DNA of 64,000 nt from an uncultured Flavobacteriales bacterium (GTDB lineage Bacteria > Bacteroidota > Bacteroidia > Flavobacteriales_E > Vicingaceae): the NCBI GenBank assembly GCA_937901255.1, contig CALCHN010000042.1, positions 124,001 through 188,000 on the forward strand. Reading direction: 5' to 3'. A program made the translations under genes and the position numbers. Below the pieces are notes generated by a model. That model was not told where the DNA came from and ran no database searches. It saw only the letters and a list, made by a program, of their open reading frames with translations. Within the stretch, counting starts at the first letter, position 1; each line of letters starts with the position of its first letter. Below, piece after piece: positions 42,495-50,033 of the stretch.

Positions 42495-44360
42495 TTATCT
42501 TCCCATGTAAACCATCAAAACAGAAACATCTGATGGAGAAACGCCACTAATTCTTGATGCTTGTCCGATAGTGGAAGGTTTTATTTTGGTCAATTTATCT
42601 AATGCTTCAGCAGACAAAGAACCAAGTTTAGTGTAGTCAATTGTATCATGAATTTTAATATCGTCCAATCTGGATATTTTGTCTGCTACTTCTTTTTCTC
42701 TTTTAATATATCCTTCGTACTTCATTAAAATTTCAGCACTTTCTAATACATCTTCTGTATATAAATTGGTTTCATCTGATAATTTGGTGTTGCATAAACT
42801 CAATTCTTTTATAGCAATATTTGGTCTTGTTATAACAGAAATGGCTTTTACTTTTTGTTTTAAAGGTGAAGAATTTTGTTGTTCTAAATATGAGTTTACT
42901 TCTTTAGGCAAGATAGAAACATCTTCAAATCGTTTGATAATTTTTTCAATATGTTGTTTCTTTTCTTCAACTTTTTTCATTCTTAGTTCAGAAGCCAAAC
43001 CTAATTTATATCCTTTTTCTGTTAAACGAACATCTGCATTATCTTGTCTTAAAAGAATTCTATACTCTGCTCTTGAAGTAAACATTCTATAAGGTTCGTT
43101 TGTGCCTTTATTGATTAAATCATCTATTAAAACACCTATATAAGCTTCGTCTCTATTTAATATAAAAGCTTCTTTTTCGTTTGTTTTTAAATGAGCATTT
43201 ATTCCAGCCATTAAACCTTGTCCAGCTGCTTCTTCGTAACCTGTAGTTCCGTTTATTTGTCCAGCAAAATATAGATTTTCTACTAATTTAGTTTCAAGAG
43301 TATTTTTAAGTTGTGTAGGTTGAAAAAAGTCATATTCTATGGCGTAGCCAGGTCTAAACATTAACGCTTTTTCAAAACCGGGAATTAATTGCATGGCTTT
43401 GTATTGAACATCTTCTGGAAGAGAAGTAGAAAATCCATTTAAATAAATTTCTACTGTATTCCATCCTTCTGGTTCAACAAATAATTGGTGTCTTTCTCTT
43501 TCAGAAAATCGAACAATTTTATCTTCAATAGAAGGGCAATATCTAGGTCCTAGTCCTTGAATTCTTCCTGAAAACATAGGTGATTTTTCGAAGCCGGTTT
43601 GTAAAACATCGTGTACATTTTGGTTGGTGTAAGCAATGTGACAACTTCTTTGTTTGGTAAGTTTTGTGGTGGTGTCTAAATAGGAGAAAGTACCAGGATT
43701 TTTGTCTCCGGGTTGTTCTTCCATTTTAGTATAATCTATAGACCTTCCGTCAACTCGTGGTGGAGTTCCAGTTTTCATTCTTCCCGATTCAAAACCATAA
43801 TTTACCAATTGTTCTGTCAATCCTTTTGATGGTCTTGCACCTGCTCTACCCCCTCCAAATTGTTTTTCTCCGATATGAATTAAACCATTTAAGAAAGTAC
43901 CGTTAGTTAGAATTACAGCTTTAGATTTAAACTCGATTCCGATTTGAGTTTTAACACCCACGCACTTTCCATTTTCAAAAATTAATTCATTTACCATGTC
44001 TTGCCAAAAGAAAACATTGGGAGTATTTTCTAACATTAACCTCCATTCTTTTGAAAAGAGCATACGGTCATTTTGTGTTCTTGGACTCCAAACAGCTGGT
44101 CCTTTTGATCGGTTTAGCATTTTAAATTGGATTGCACTTTTATCGCTCACTAAGCCAGAATAACCTCCTAGAGCATCAATCTCTCTAACTATTTGTCCTT
44201 TGGCGATTCCTCCCATTGCTGGATTACAAGACATTTGAGCTATAGCATCCATGTTCATGGTAATCAAAAGTGTTTTTGAGCCAAGATTTGCAGCTGCAGC
44301 CGCTGCTTCACAACCTGCATGGCCGCCTCCTACTACTATTATATCGTATTGATTGTTCAT
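42495..44360 (-). CDS. mnmG: tRNA uridine-5-carboxymethylaminomethyl modification enzyme MnmG
   Basis: 621 residues, complete. With MnmE it installs the cmnm5 group at U34 of several tRNAs, using FAD and methylene-tetrahydrofolate. Motifs: IIVVGGGHAGCEAAAAAA (FAD fold), SCNPAMGGIAKGQIVREIDAL, TGTFLNGLIHIGEKQF, GGGRAGARPS, KTGTPPRVDGRSI, and the C-terminal region with MFTSRAEYRILLRQDNAD. The gene is unusual in being bracketed by 107-bp inverted repeats, each ending in a parS site. mnmG (gidA) is often near oriC, which agrees with the parS sites. Confidence 0.96.
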   Translation of the reverse strand: MNNQYDIIVVGGGHAGCEAAAAAANLGSKTLLITMNMDAIAQMSCNPAMGGIAKGQIVREIDALGGYSGLVSDKSAIQFKMLNRSKGPAVWSPRTQNDRMLFSKEWRLMLENTPNVFFWQDMVNELIFENGKCVGVKTQIGIEFKSKAVILTNGTFLNGLIHIGEKQFGGGRAGARPSKGLTEQLVNYGFESGRMKTGTPPRVDGRSIDYTKMEEQPGDKNPGTFSYLDTTTKLTKQRSCHIAYTNQNVHDVLQTGFEKSPMFSGRIQGLGPRYCPSIEDKIVRFSERERHQLFVEPEGWNTVEIYLNGFSTSLPEDVQYKAMQLIPGFEKALMFRPGYAIEYDFFQPTQLKNTLETKLVENLYFAGQINGTTGYEEAAGQGLMAGINAHLKTNEKEAFILNRDEAYIGVLIDDLINKGTNEPYRMFTSRAEYRILLRQDNADVRLTEKGYKLGLASELRMKKVEEKKQHIEKIIKRFEDVSILPKEVNSYLEQQNSSPLKQKVKAISVITRPNIAIKELSLCNTKLSDETNLYTEDVLESAEILMKYEGYIKREKEVADKISRLDDIKIHDTIDYTKLGSLSAEALDKLTKIKPSTIGQASRISGVSPSDVSVLMVYMGR

Positions 44361-44372
44361 ATAAATTAAATA

Positions 44373-44479
44373 TGTTTCATCTGTTAATTTTAACTTATTT
44401 TATCTGGCAGATGTAATAAACTCTGTAGATTTTCTCTTGAAAGATATCATTTTTTCTCGTGGTTGTTTCACGTGAAACA
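44373..44479. repeat. 107-bp inverted repeat, right arm, with parS
   Basis: The reverse-complement partner of 42366-42472. It begins TGTTTCATCTGTTAA and ends in the second parS. A CATCTG/CAGATG pair inside each arm could form a further small hairpin. It lies in the mnmG upstream region, so the mnmG promoter may lie within it. Confidence 0.85.
44464..44479. promoter_or_regulatory. ParB-binding parS site 2
   Basis: A second perfect TGTTTCACGTGAAACA palindrome, 2.1 kb from the first, on the other side of mnmG. Confidence 0.92.
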
Positions 44480-44524
44480 TTATTGTGTTAAAAATATCTT
44501 TTGTGGGATTTATAAAGTTAATTG

Positions 44525-44950
44525 TCACTTATTTGAGTACAAAGTTAAGTAAAAATCTTCCTTCTCTGTCATTATTTTTTTATCATTAGGAGATTTGTCT
44601 TTATATCCTAACAAATGTAATACACCATGAATTATTATTCTAAACAATTCATTTTCAATGTTTTGATTGAATTTTATGGCGTTTTCTTTAACCCTTTCTA
44701 TGCTTATAAAAATATCTCCAGAAATCAAATCGTTTTCACAATAGTCAAATGTGATGATATCCGTGAATGTATCGTGCTTAAGGTATTCTTGGTTAATTTT
44801 ATGGAGATAGTCGTCAGAACAGCAAATAAAAGCTATTTCTCCGAGTTTTTTAGCTTCATCGGCAATAGCAGTTTTAATAACAGACTTAATGTGATTTTTA
44901 TTCTTAACGGTATAAGAAATATCTTCTGTGTGGAAAGTTATAGCTCTCAA
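44525..44950 (-). CDS. ybeY: Endoribonuclease YbeY (rRNA maturation factor)
   Basis: 141 residues. The zinc-binding motif HGVLHLLGYKDKSPNDKK carries two of the conserved histidines (HxxxH). The third ligand position in other families (GYDH) is replaced by GYKDKS, as is usual in Bacteroidota YbeY. The central block KHDTFTDIITFDYCENDLIS GDIFIS matches the family, with LxxxTDVLTFP-like spacing. It acts in 16S rRNA 3'-end maturation and ribosome quality control. The gene is 6 bp from the RsbW-like ATPase, suggesting one transcript with that gene and the DUF4175 gene. Confidence 0.9.
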   Translation of the reverse strand: MRAITFHTEDISYTVKNKNHIKSVIKTAIADEAKKLGEIAFICCSDDYLHKINQEYLKHDTFTDIITFDYCENDLISGDIFISIERVKENAIKFNQNIENELFRIIIHGVLHLLGYKDKSPNDKKIMTEKEDFYLTLYSNK

Positions 44951-44956
44951 AGGATG

Positions 44957-45376
44957 TTAATTTGAAGATAAACAGAAAGTTAATTTTACAATGCTACCAT
45001 TGTTTTCAAAAGCAAATTTATCGGCTAAATTTTGCATTAAAAAAACACCTCTACCGTTAGTGTTTAAAATATTTTCCGGTAAGGTTGGGTCTGGTATTTT
45101 TTCATAATCAAAACCATTTCCTTGATCTCTTACAATAAACAACACTTCGTCATCTGACACTTCGTATTCAATCACAACAAAAGTATCTGGTTTGTATCCA
45201 TTACCATGCTGAATAGCGTTGTTTACTGCTTCTGTAAGAGCAATTAAAATGTTTCCATAGCAATCTTGAGTGATTTCTCTTTTTTCACAAAAAGAATCAA
45301 TAAACTGCTCTATTTGCAGCACGCTTTCTTTGTTAGATGGTAATTGAATTCTTTTGAGTGTCATTGTTGTAGTCAT
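44957..45376 (-). CDS. Anti-sigma regulatory factor-like ATPase (RsbW/SpoIIAB type HATPase)
   Basis: 139 residues forming a single GHKL ATPase domain with no HisKA. The N box is ALTEAVNNAIQHGNG, the G1 box is VRDQGNGFDY, and the G2-like loop is TNGRGVFLMQNLAD. Small stand-alone HATPases of this type act as serine kinases or anti-sigma factors in partner-switching systems. No sigma factor or STAS-domain partner lies nearby. A PP2C phosphatase that could belong to such a pathway is at 1664-3118. Its start overlaps the end of the DUF4175 gene by 4 bp, so translation is coupled. Confidence 0.88.
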   Translation of the reverse strand: MTTTMTLKRIQLPSNKESVLQIEQFIDSFCEKREITQDCYGNILIALTEAVNNAIQHGNGYKPDTFVVIEYEVSDDEVLFIVRDQGNGFDYEKIPDPTLPENILNTNGRGVFLMQNLADKFAFENNGSIVKLTFCLSSN

Positions 45377-48300
45377 CTATTTATTTCCTGAAAATATTGT
45401 GTTACCTTATTTTTATAAAATTGAGTTAAGTGAGGTGGCGTTGTTTGTAGCAATTCTACTTCACTCTCCTTTTGCTTGTTATACTCAAAAAATAAATTTG
45501 GGTTACTATTTTCAACAGTTTTTCCTTCTTTAGACTCTCTTTTATCATCCCACTCTCTTTCTCGTTCTGCTTTTTCAGATTCTAACAAGCGTGTTAAAAT
45601 CTCTTGCTGACGGTTTAATGTTTCTTGTGTGATGCGTTTGTTTACAATATCTTGTTCATTTTCTTCCATTAATTTAGACATTCCTTCAGTACCTTGTGCT
45701 CCTTGGTTTTTAAGCTTTTGAAGTTCTTGTCTTATTTTGGCTTGTTGTGCAGCCATTTTTGCCAACGATTCGCTTGTTCCCATTCCGCCAGGCATCATAG
45801 AACCTTCACCTGGTTTTTGCCCTGGTTTTTTACCACCTGGCTTTTGTCCTTCTTTCAAGGCTTTTTCCATTTGCTCTAATTGTTTACTCAGTTGTTCTTG
45901 CATCTTTTTAAGGCTGCCCATGCTTCCAGGTCCTGGTTTAGGCTTGCCACTGCCTCCTGGATTATCACAACTTCCCTCTCCTTGCTTTTGTGCTTGTTGT
46001 TGCATTTGTTGTAGTGCTTCATCAAAAAGTAACGCTAGGTTATTTAGTGAAGTCATAATGTATTGCTGACGAGAAGCTGCCATTGGTTTTATCCTTTCGC
46101 TCATAAATTCAAGCGTTTTATCCATATTAGCATTGATAAGATTAATTTCTTTGTTGACAACCGATTGCAACTGCACCACACGTTTTGAAAGAGCAAAAAG
46201 TGAATCTTCTATCATTTTTGCATCGTCTTTTAATTTTTTCTGTTTTTGAGCTAGTTTTACATATTCAGGACTTTGAGTATTGGTGTTTTTATAAACCTCC
46301 ATTAGTGCTTCTTGCTCAAAAGATAAATGCACTAAATTGTCCAATAACTGACGTAATGATTCCATATCTTCGCCTTGGTCTGCTGCTTGCGATTGTAGTG
46401 ATGCCATTTTTTCTGACATCTCTTTCATTTTTTGAGCAGCACTTTTCTGACTTTTAGAAGCTTTACTGCTTTTATTGTTTTCCAACTGCTCCGAACTTTC
46501 TTGCATATCGTTGGCAATAGATTCTTTTTCTTCTTTGTTATCTTCCATACCATTTGGACGCTCCAATTCTTCATCCATCTTTTTCAACTCATCCATTTCT
46601 TTAGAAAGTTCATCAAATTCTTTGTTCAACTCATCTTGTTTTTCTTTTAATTCCTCGCTATTGGCATCTTTATTTTCAGATTGCTCTGCTAGTTTTTCTT
46701 GTTTTTCAGCCAACTCATCCATTTTAGATTTTACATCATCTAATTTTTGTTGAAATTCCATTTGTTTAAAAAGTTCTAACGAACGATCTAGTTCTTTCTC
46801 TAGGTCTTTATTAGACAGCTCCATTTTTTCCAACTCTTCTTCTAAAAGGCTTTTATCTAAACGCTCCATCATTTCCTGTAATTTCTCCATCATTTCCTTC
46901 ATCTCATCCGTCATCAATTCATCAAACAGCTTTTGTAATTGCTCTTGTTTTTGCAACAATTCTTCGTTGTATTGTTTGTATTCATTCTGCTGCATGTTGT
47001 TTTTCTGATTTTCTTCTTCAATTTTTTCTACACGCTCTTGCAGTTCTTTTTGCTTTTCGAGCAATTCTTTCATTTTTTGCTTTTCTTCCCAACCTATTTC
47101 TTTCTTCTCATTCAGTTTCTCTTTCAGTTTTTGCAATTCTTTTTGGATATCTTTAGCTTCAGCAATACTTTCACTTAAATCTGACTTAATTTTATTATTA
47201 TTTCCATCAGTAATTTCATCTCTTTCTTTGGTAGTTTTAGATTTGAAAGTTTTTATTGCCGAGCGAGTAGATTTTGTTCCATGTATGCCATCGTTATCCC
47301 AAATTTCAAAGTAATATTCTAGTTCTTCTCCGGGATATAAGTCTATTTCTTTTAAGTTCCAGTAATAGAAAAATTCTTCGCTAATGTTGTTTTTATTAAA
47401 AGGAATGGTAAATGAGTTGAGTTCGTTTCTTTGCGGGAGACTATCGTTTTTTGTTTTTATTCTGTAGTTAAAATTTAATTTAGTAAAACCGTAATCATCA
47501 CTAATTAAACCTTTAAAATAAACTTTTTCTTCACTTAGTGAATCTCTTTTTTCTTGAATTTCTATAGCCGGATATTGGTCTTTAACTACCTGAAGGGCAT
47601 ATAAAACGGTATCGCTATTTGAAACAAAGTTGTTTTTTGGCAAAAAGCCATATTTTTTAGATTGTGAAGCATTTAAGTTAAATACCACTTGTTCGTTTTT
47701 AATTGCTAAATCCATCACACTATCACCTAAAATAAAATGTAAAAAATCAGCATCTTCGGTAGAAAAGTTCCATTGAATTTTAGTGCCTTCAGGAACAATT
47801 AAATCTCCCGAATTTGAAAGTGTTTCATCTGTTTTGTTGGTATAATTTGGATAATCTAATTTAATGGTAAAATTGTTTAGCGTAGGGTTGGGAATAACTT
47901 TTAGGTTAAACTCTTCAGAATAAAACCCAGAGGCATATAATTTAAAACTTTCTGATGCTTGAACATTTTTAAAGGTGTAAGCAAAGTTTCTGTTATCTGT
48001 TTTGGATAGCGGATATTTTACGCCATTTTTTTCTATATATACTTTATGTGGCAATTCATTTCCTGAGAGTAAAATATCTAAATCAAAATCGTTGTTTTTT
48101 AAGACAACAAGAGATTCATTTTCTACATTAAACTGAAAAGGTGCAACAGGCTGTATGTAAACGTTGTGGTTAAGTAATCTGTTGGTTCCTTCTGTAAAAA
48201 TAGTGGGAGAAATTACGCCAATTAATAATGCGGTTAACAAAGGAATGGCTATCCATTTAAGGTATTTTTTGTTTTCGCTAAACTGTATAGCGTTAGAAAA

Positions 48301-48735
48301 AGGTACAGGAGTTAGCTCAACAGATTTTTGCTCTATACTAGCCCAAACCAGTTGGTTATTATTTTGGGAAAATGCTTTCTGTTCTTCTAACTGTAATACA
48401 TTTATCAGTTTATCTCTTACTTCATCAAAATGATTTCCTATAATGGTTGCAGCTTGTTTGTGATTAATAATTTCTCCAAATTGGTAAAGTTTTAATAGGG
48501 GAATTACTATAAAATAAACCAAAACATAGGCAGCACTTAGTACAAAAGTGTAAAATAAAATGGTTCTGCCGAGGGTATTAAACTGAATAAAATATTCGAC
48601 AATTGTAATAAATAGAAAAGCCGCCATGAGCAAGCCAAAAGCATAAATTCCACCTTTAATTAAGCGGTTTTTGTAATACTTTCGGATGAAAGCATCCAAC
48701 TTTTGAATTAATATATGGTAGTTGTTTTGGCTCAT
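45373..48735 (-). CDS. DUF4175 family membrane protein with long coiled coil
   Basis: 1120 residues. Three membrane helices occur in the N-terminal ~185 residues (about 28-50, 55-80, 162-182). Next comes a region with immunoglobulin-like strands (about 190-500). From about 525 to 900 there is a very long Glu/Lys/Gln-rich coiled coil (for example QKMKELLEKQKELQERVEKI), interrupted by a Gly/Pro-rich segment near 930-1000. This matches the DUF4175 family of Bacteroidota, whose role is unknown. The layout suggests a membrane-bound protein with a long extended arm. It is the first gene of a transcript continuing to the RsbW-like and YbeY genes. Confidence 0.88.
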   Translation of the reverse strand: MSQNNYHILIQKLDAFIRKYYKNRLIKGGIYAFGLLMAAFLFITIVEYFIQFNTLGRTILFYTFVLSAAYVLVYFIVIPLLKLYQFGEIINHKQAATIIGNHFDEVRDKLINVLQLEEQKAFSQNNNQLVWASIEQKSVELTPVPFSNAIQFSENKKYLKWIAIPLLTALLIGVISPTIFTEGTNRLLNHNVYIQPVAPFQFNVENESLVVLKNNDFDLDILLSGNELPHKVYIEKNGVKYPLSKTDNRNFAYTFKNVQASESFKLYASGFYSEEFNLKVIPNPTLNNFTIKLDYPNYTNKTDETLSNSGDLIVPEGTKIQWNFSTEDADFLHFILGDSVMDLAIKNEQVVFNLNASQSKKYGFLPKNNFVSNSDTVLYALQVVKDQYPAIEIQEKRDSLSEEKVYFKGLISDDYGFTKLNFNYRIKTKNDSLPQRNELNSFTIPFNKNNISEEFFYYWNLKEIDLYPGEELEYYFEIWDNDGIHGTKSTRSAIKTFKSKTTKERDEITDGNNNKIKSDLSESIAEAKDIQKELQKLKEKLNEKKEIGWEEKQKMKELLEKQKELQERVEKIEEENQKNNMQQNEYKQYNEELLQKQEQLQKLFDELMTDEMKEMMEKLQEMMERLDKSLLEEELEKMELSNKDLEKELDRSLELFKQMEFQQKLDDVKSKMDELAEKQEKLAEQSENKDANSEELKEKQDELNKEFDELSKEMDELKKMDEELERPNGMEDNKEEKESIANDMQESSEQLENNKSSKASKSQKSAAQKMKEMSEKMASLQSQAADQGEDMESLRQLLDNLVHLSFEQEALMEVYKNTNTQSPEYVKLAQKQKKLKDDAKMIEDSLFALSKRVVQLQSVVNKEINLINANMDKTLEFMSERIKPMAASRQQYIMTSLNNLALLFDEALQQMQQQAQKQGEGSCDNPGGSGKPKPGPGSMGSLKKMQEQLSKQLEQMEKALKEGQKPGGKKPGQKPGEGSMMPGGMGTSESLAKMAAQQAKIRQELQKLKNQGAQGTEGMSKLMEENEQDIVNKRITQETLNRQQEILTRLLESEKAEREREWDDKRESKEGKTVENSNPNLFFEYNKQKESEVELLQTTPPHLTQFYKNKVTQYFQEINR

Positions 48736-48776
48736 GTGTTTACCCCAAACGTAAAACTTGTTTTTTTGTTTTGATT

Positions 48777-49199
48777 TTAAGCTTGTTTAACAAATGCGTT
48801 TATAGCAAGCTCGTAAGAAGTTAATCCGAAACCGGAAATTGTTCCCCAACAATGTTTTGCCATGTAAGAATGATGTCTAAAACTTTCTCGGGCATAAATG
48901 TTAGAAATATGTACTTCAATAACAGGTGTTTTAATGGCAGCAACTGCATCTGCTATAGCTATTGATGTATGCGTGTAAGCTCCGGCATTTAGTATGATTC
49001 CATTATAGGAAAACCCTTTTTCATGGAGTTTGTCAATAATCTCTCCTTCAATGTTGCTTTGAAAGTAACTGATATCAGCCATAGGAAATTTTTTCTTTAG
49101 TTGCTCTAAAGATTCCTCAAAAGAAGTATTTCCATAAATTCTGGGTTCTCTTTTGCCCAAAAGGTTCAAATTTGGACCATTGATAATAATCAGTTGCAT
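48777..49199 (-). CDS. aroQ: 3-dehydroquinate dehydratase, type II
   Basis: 140 residues. It dehydrates 3-dehydroquinate to 3-dehydroshikimate in aromatic amino-acid synthesis. Motifs: IINGPNLNLLGKREPRIYG (with the catalytic Tyr and Arg region), QSNIEGEIIDKLHE, LNAGAYTHTSIAIADA, and VEVHISNIYARESFRHHS-like sequence with the catalytic His (here IEVHISNIYAR). All expected residues are present. It lies 41 bp upstream, in minus-strand order, of the DUF4175 gene. Confidence 0.95.
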   Translation of the reverse strand: MQLIIINGPNLNLLGKREPRIYGNTSFEESLEQLKKKFPMADISYFQSNIEGEIIDKLHEKGFSYNGIILNAGAYTHTSIAIADAVAAIKTPVIEVHISNIYARESFRHHSYMAKHCWGTISGFGLTSYELAINAFVKQA

Positions 49200-49391
49200 A
49201 AATAGTTGGCGTTTGGTAACAAAGTTAGGATTTTTTTTAGATGTAAAGTTCTCTAATACCTGAGGCTAACTTCAATATTAGGAGTTTGTTTATCAATTGA
49301 GTATGAAAAAAAACCTAAGTTCTATAAATGTAATTTATTCCTACAATAACTTATATATTGCGATATCTTACTTATTGTCAAATAAAAAGGT

Positions 49392-49399
49392 CACCTTTG
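49392..49399 (+). promoter_or_regulatory. CACCTTTG promoter-like box upstream of the AraC gene
   Basis: The octamer CACCTTTG found at the four downstream promoters also occurs here, 49 nt before the proposed AraC start. The upstream direct repeats are not clearly conserved: only TACAATAAC near 49342 is similar. It may be a weak autoregulated promoter, but that is uncertain. Confidence 0.4.
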
Positions 49400-49447
49400 T
49401 ACTTCTTCCTTACAGTACTCTTCCGAATAAATTTAATTTTTTTACAT

Positions 49448-50032
49448 TTGAAATTATACATCAAATACATGGTTAGCAACCGCTGTAAAATGGCTGTTAA
49501 AGAAGAGTTGAAAAAACTTGACCTTCATTTTATGCCTATTGAACTAGGTGAAGTTGATGTAATGGAGAACCTCTCAACGGTTCAGCGTGAGCAATTAAGA
49601 GCAGGCTTATTTAGTTTAGGTCTTGAATTAATGGATGATAAGAGAGCGATGCTCATTGAAAAGATAAAAAACGTAATTATTGAAATGATTCATCATACAG
49701 ATGAATTTATAAAGGTAAATTTTTCGGTTTACTTAAGTGAAAAGTTAAACCATGATTATACTTACTTATCAAATTTATTTTCAGAAGTACAAGGAACAAC
49801 CATAGAGCAATTTATTATTTCTCATAAAATTGAACGAATAAAGGAATTAATTATTTATGGAGAACTAAATATAACAGAAATTGCTTGGAAGATGAATTAC
49901 AGTAGTGTTGCTCATTTATCCAATCAATTTAAAAAAGTTACCGGACTTACTCCTTCTCATTTTAAACAAATGAAAAGCATGCGAAGAAACCCTATAGAGG
50001 ATATTGGAAATTTACCAGATACAAATCCATAA
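49448..50032 (+). CDS. AraC-family transcriptional regulator with HMA-like N-terminal domain
   Basis: 194 residues from TTG 49448 (LKLYIKYMVSNRCK). This start is preferred over the upstream ATG at 49358, which adds an unrelated hydrophobic segment, and over ATG 49469, which would cut off the first strand. Residues about 1-70 look like a heavy-metal-associated-type fold, but the usual first metal Cys is Ser (MVSNRC). The C-terminal AraC HTH pair covers about 90-185, with TYLSNLFSEVQGTTIEQFII and VAHLSNQFKKVTGLTPSHFK. It is immediately followed by a hybrid histidine kinase (1-bp gap) and a receiver gene. It is the best candidate to bind the 21-bp-spaced repeats at the four downstream promoters. 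Confidence 0.85.
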   Translation: MKLYIKYMVSNRCKMAVKEELKKLDLHFMPIELGEVDVMENLSTVQREQLRAGLFSLGLELMDDKRAMLIEKIKNVIIEMIHHTDEFIKVNFSVYLSEKLNHDYTYLSNLFSEVQGTTIEQFIISHKIERIKELIIYGELNITEIAWKMNYSSVAHLSNQFKKVTGLTPSHFKQMKSMRRNPIEDIGNLPDTNP

Positions 50033-50033
50033 A

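Noticed and set aside
49392..49399. Promoter of the AraC gene as a fifth full member of the regulon
   Set aside because: CACCTTTG is present, but the spaced TTATGTAAC repeats are not; only one loosely similar string lies near the expected position.
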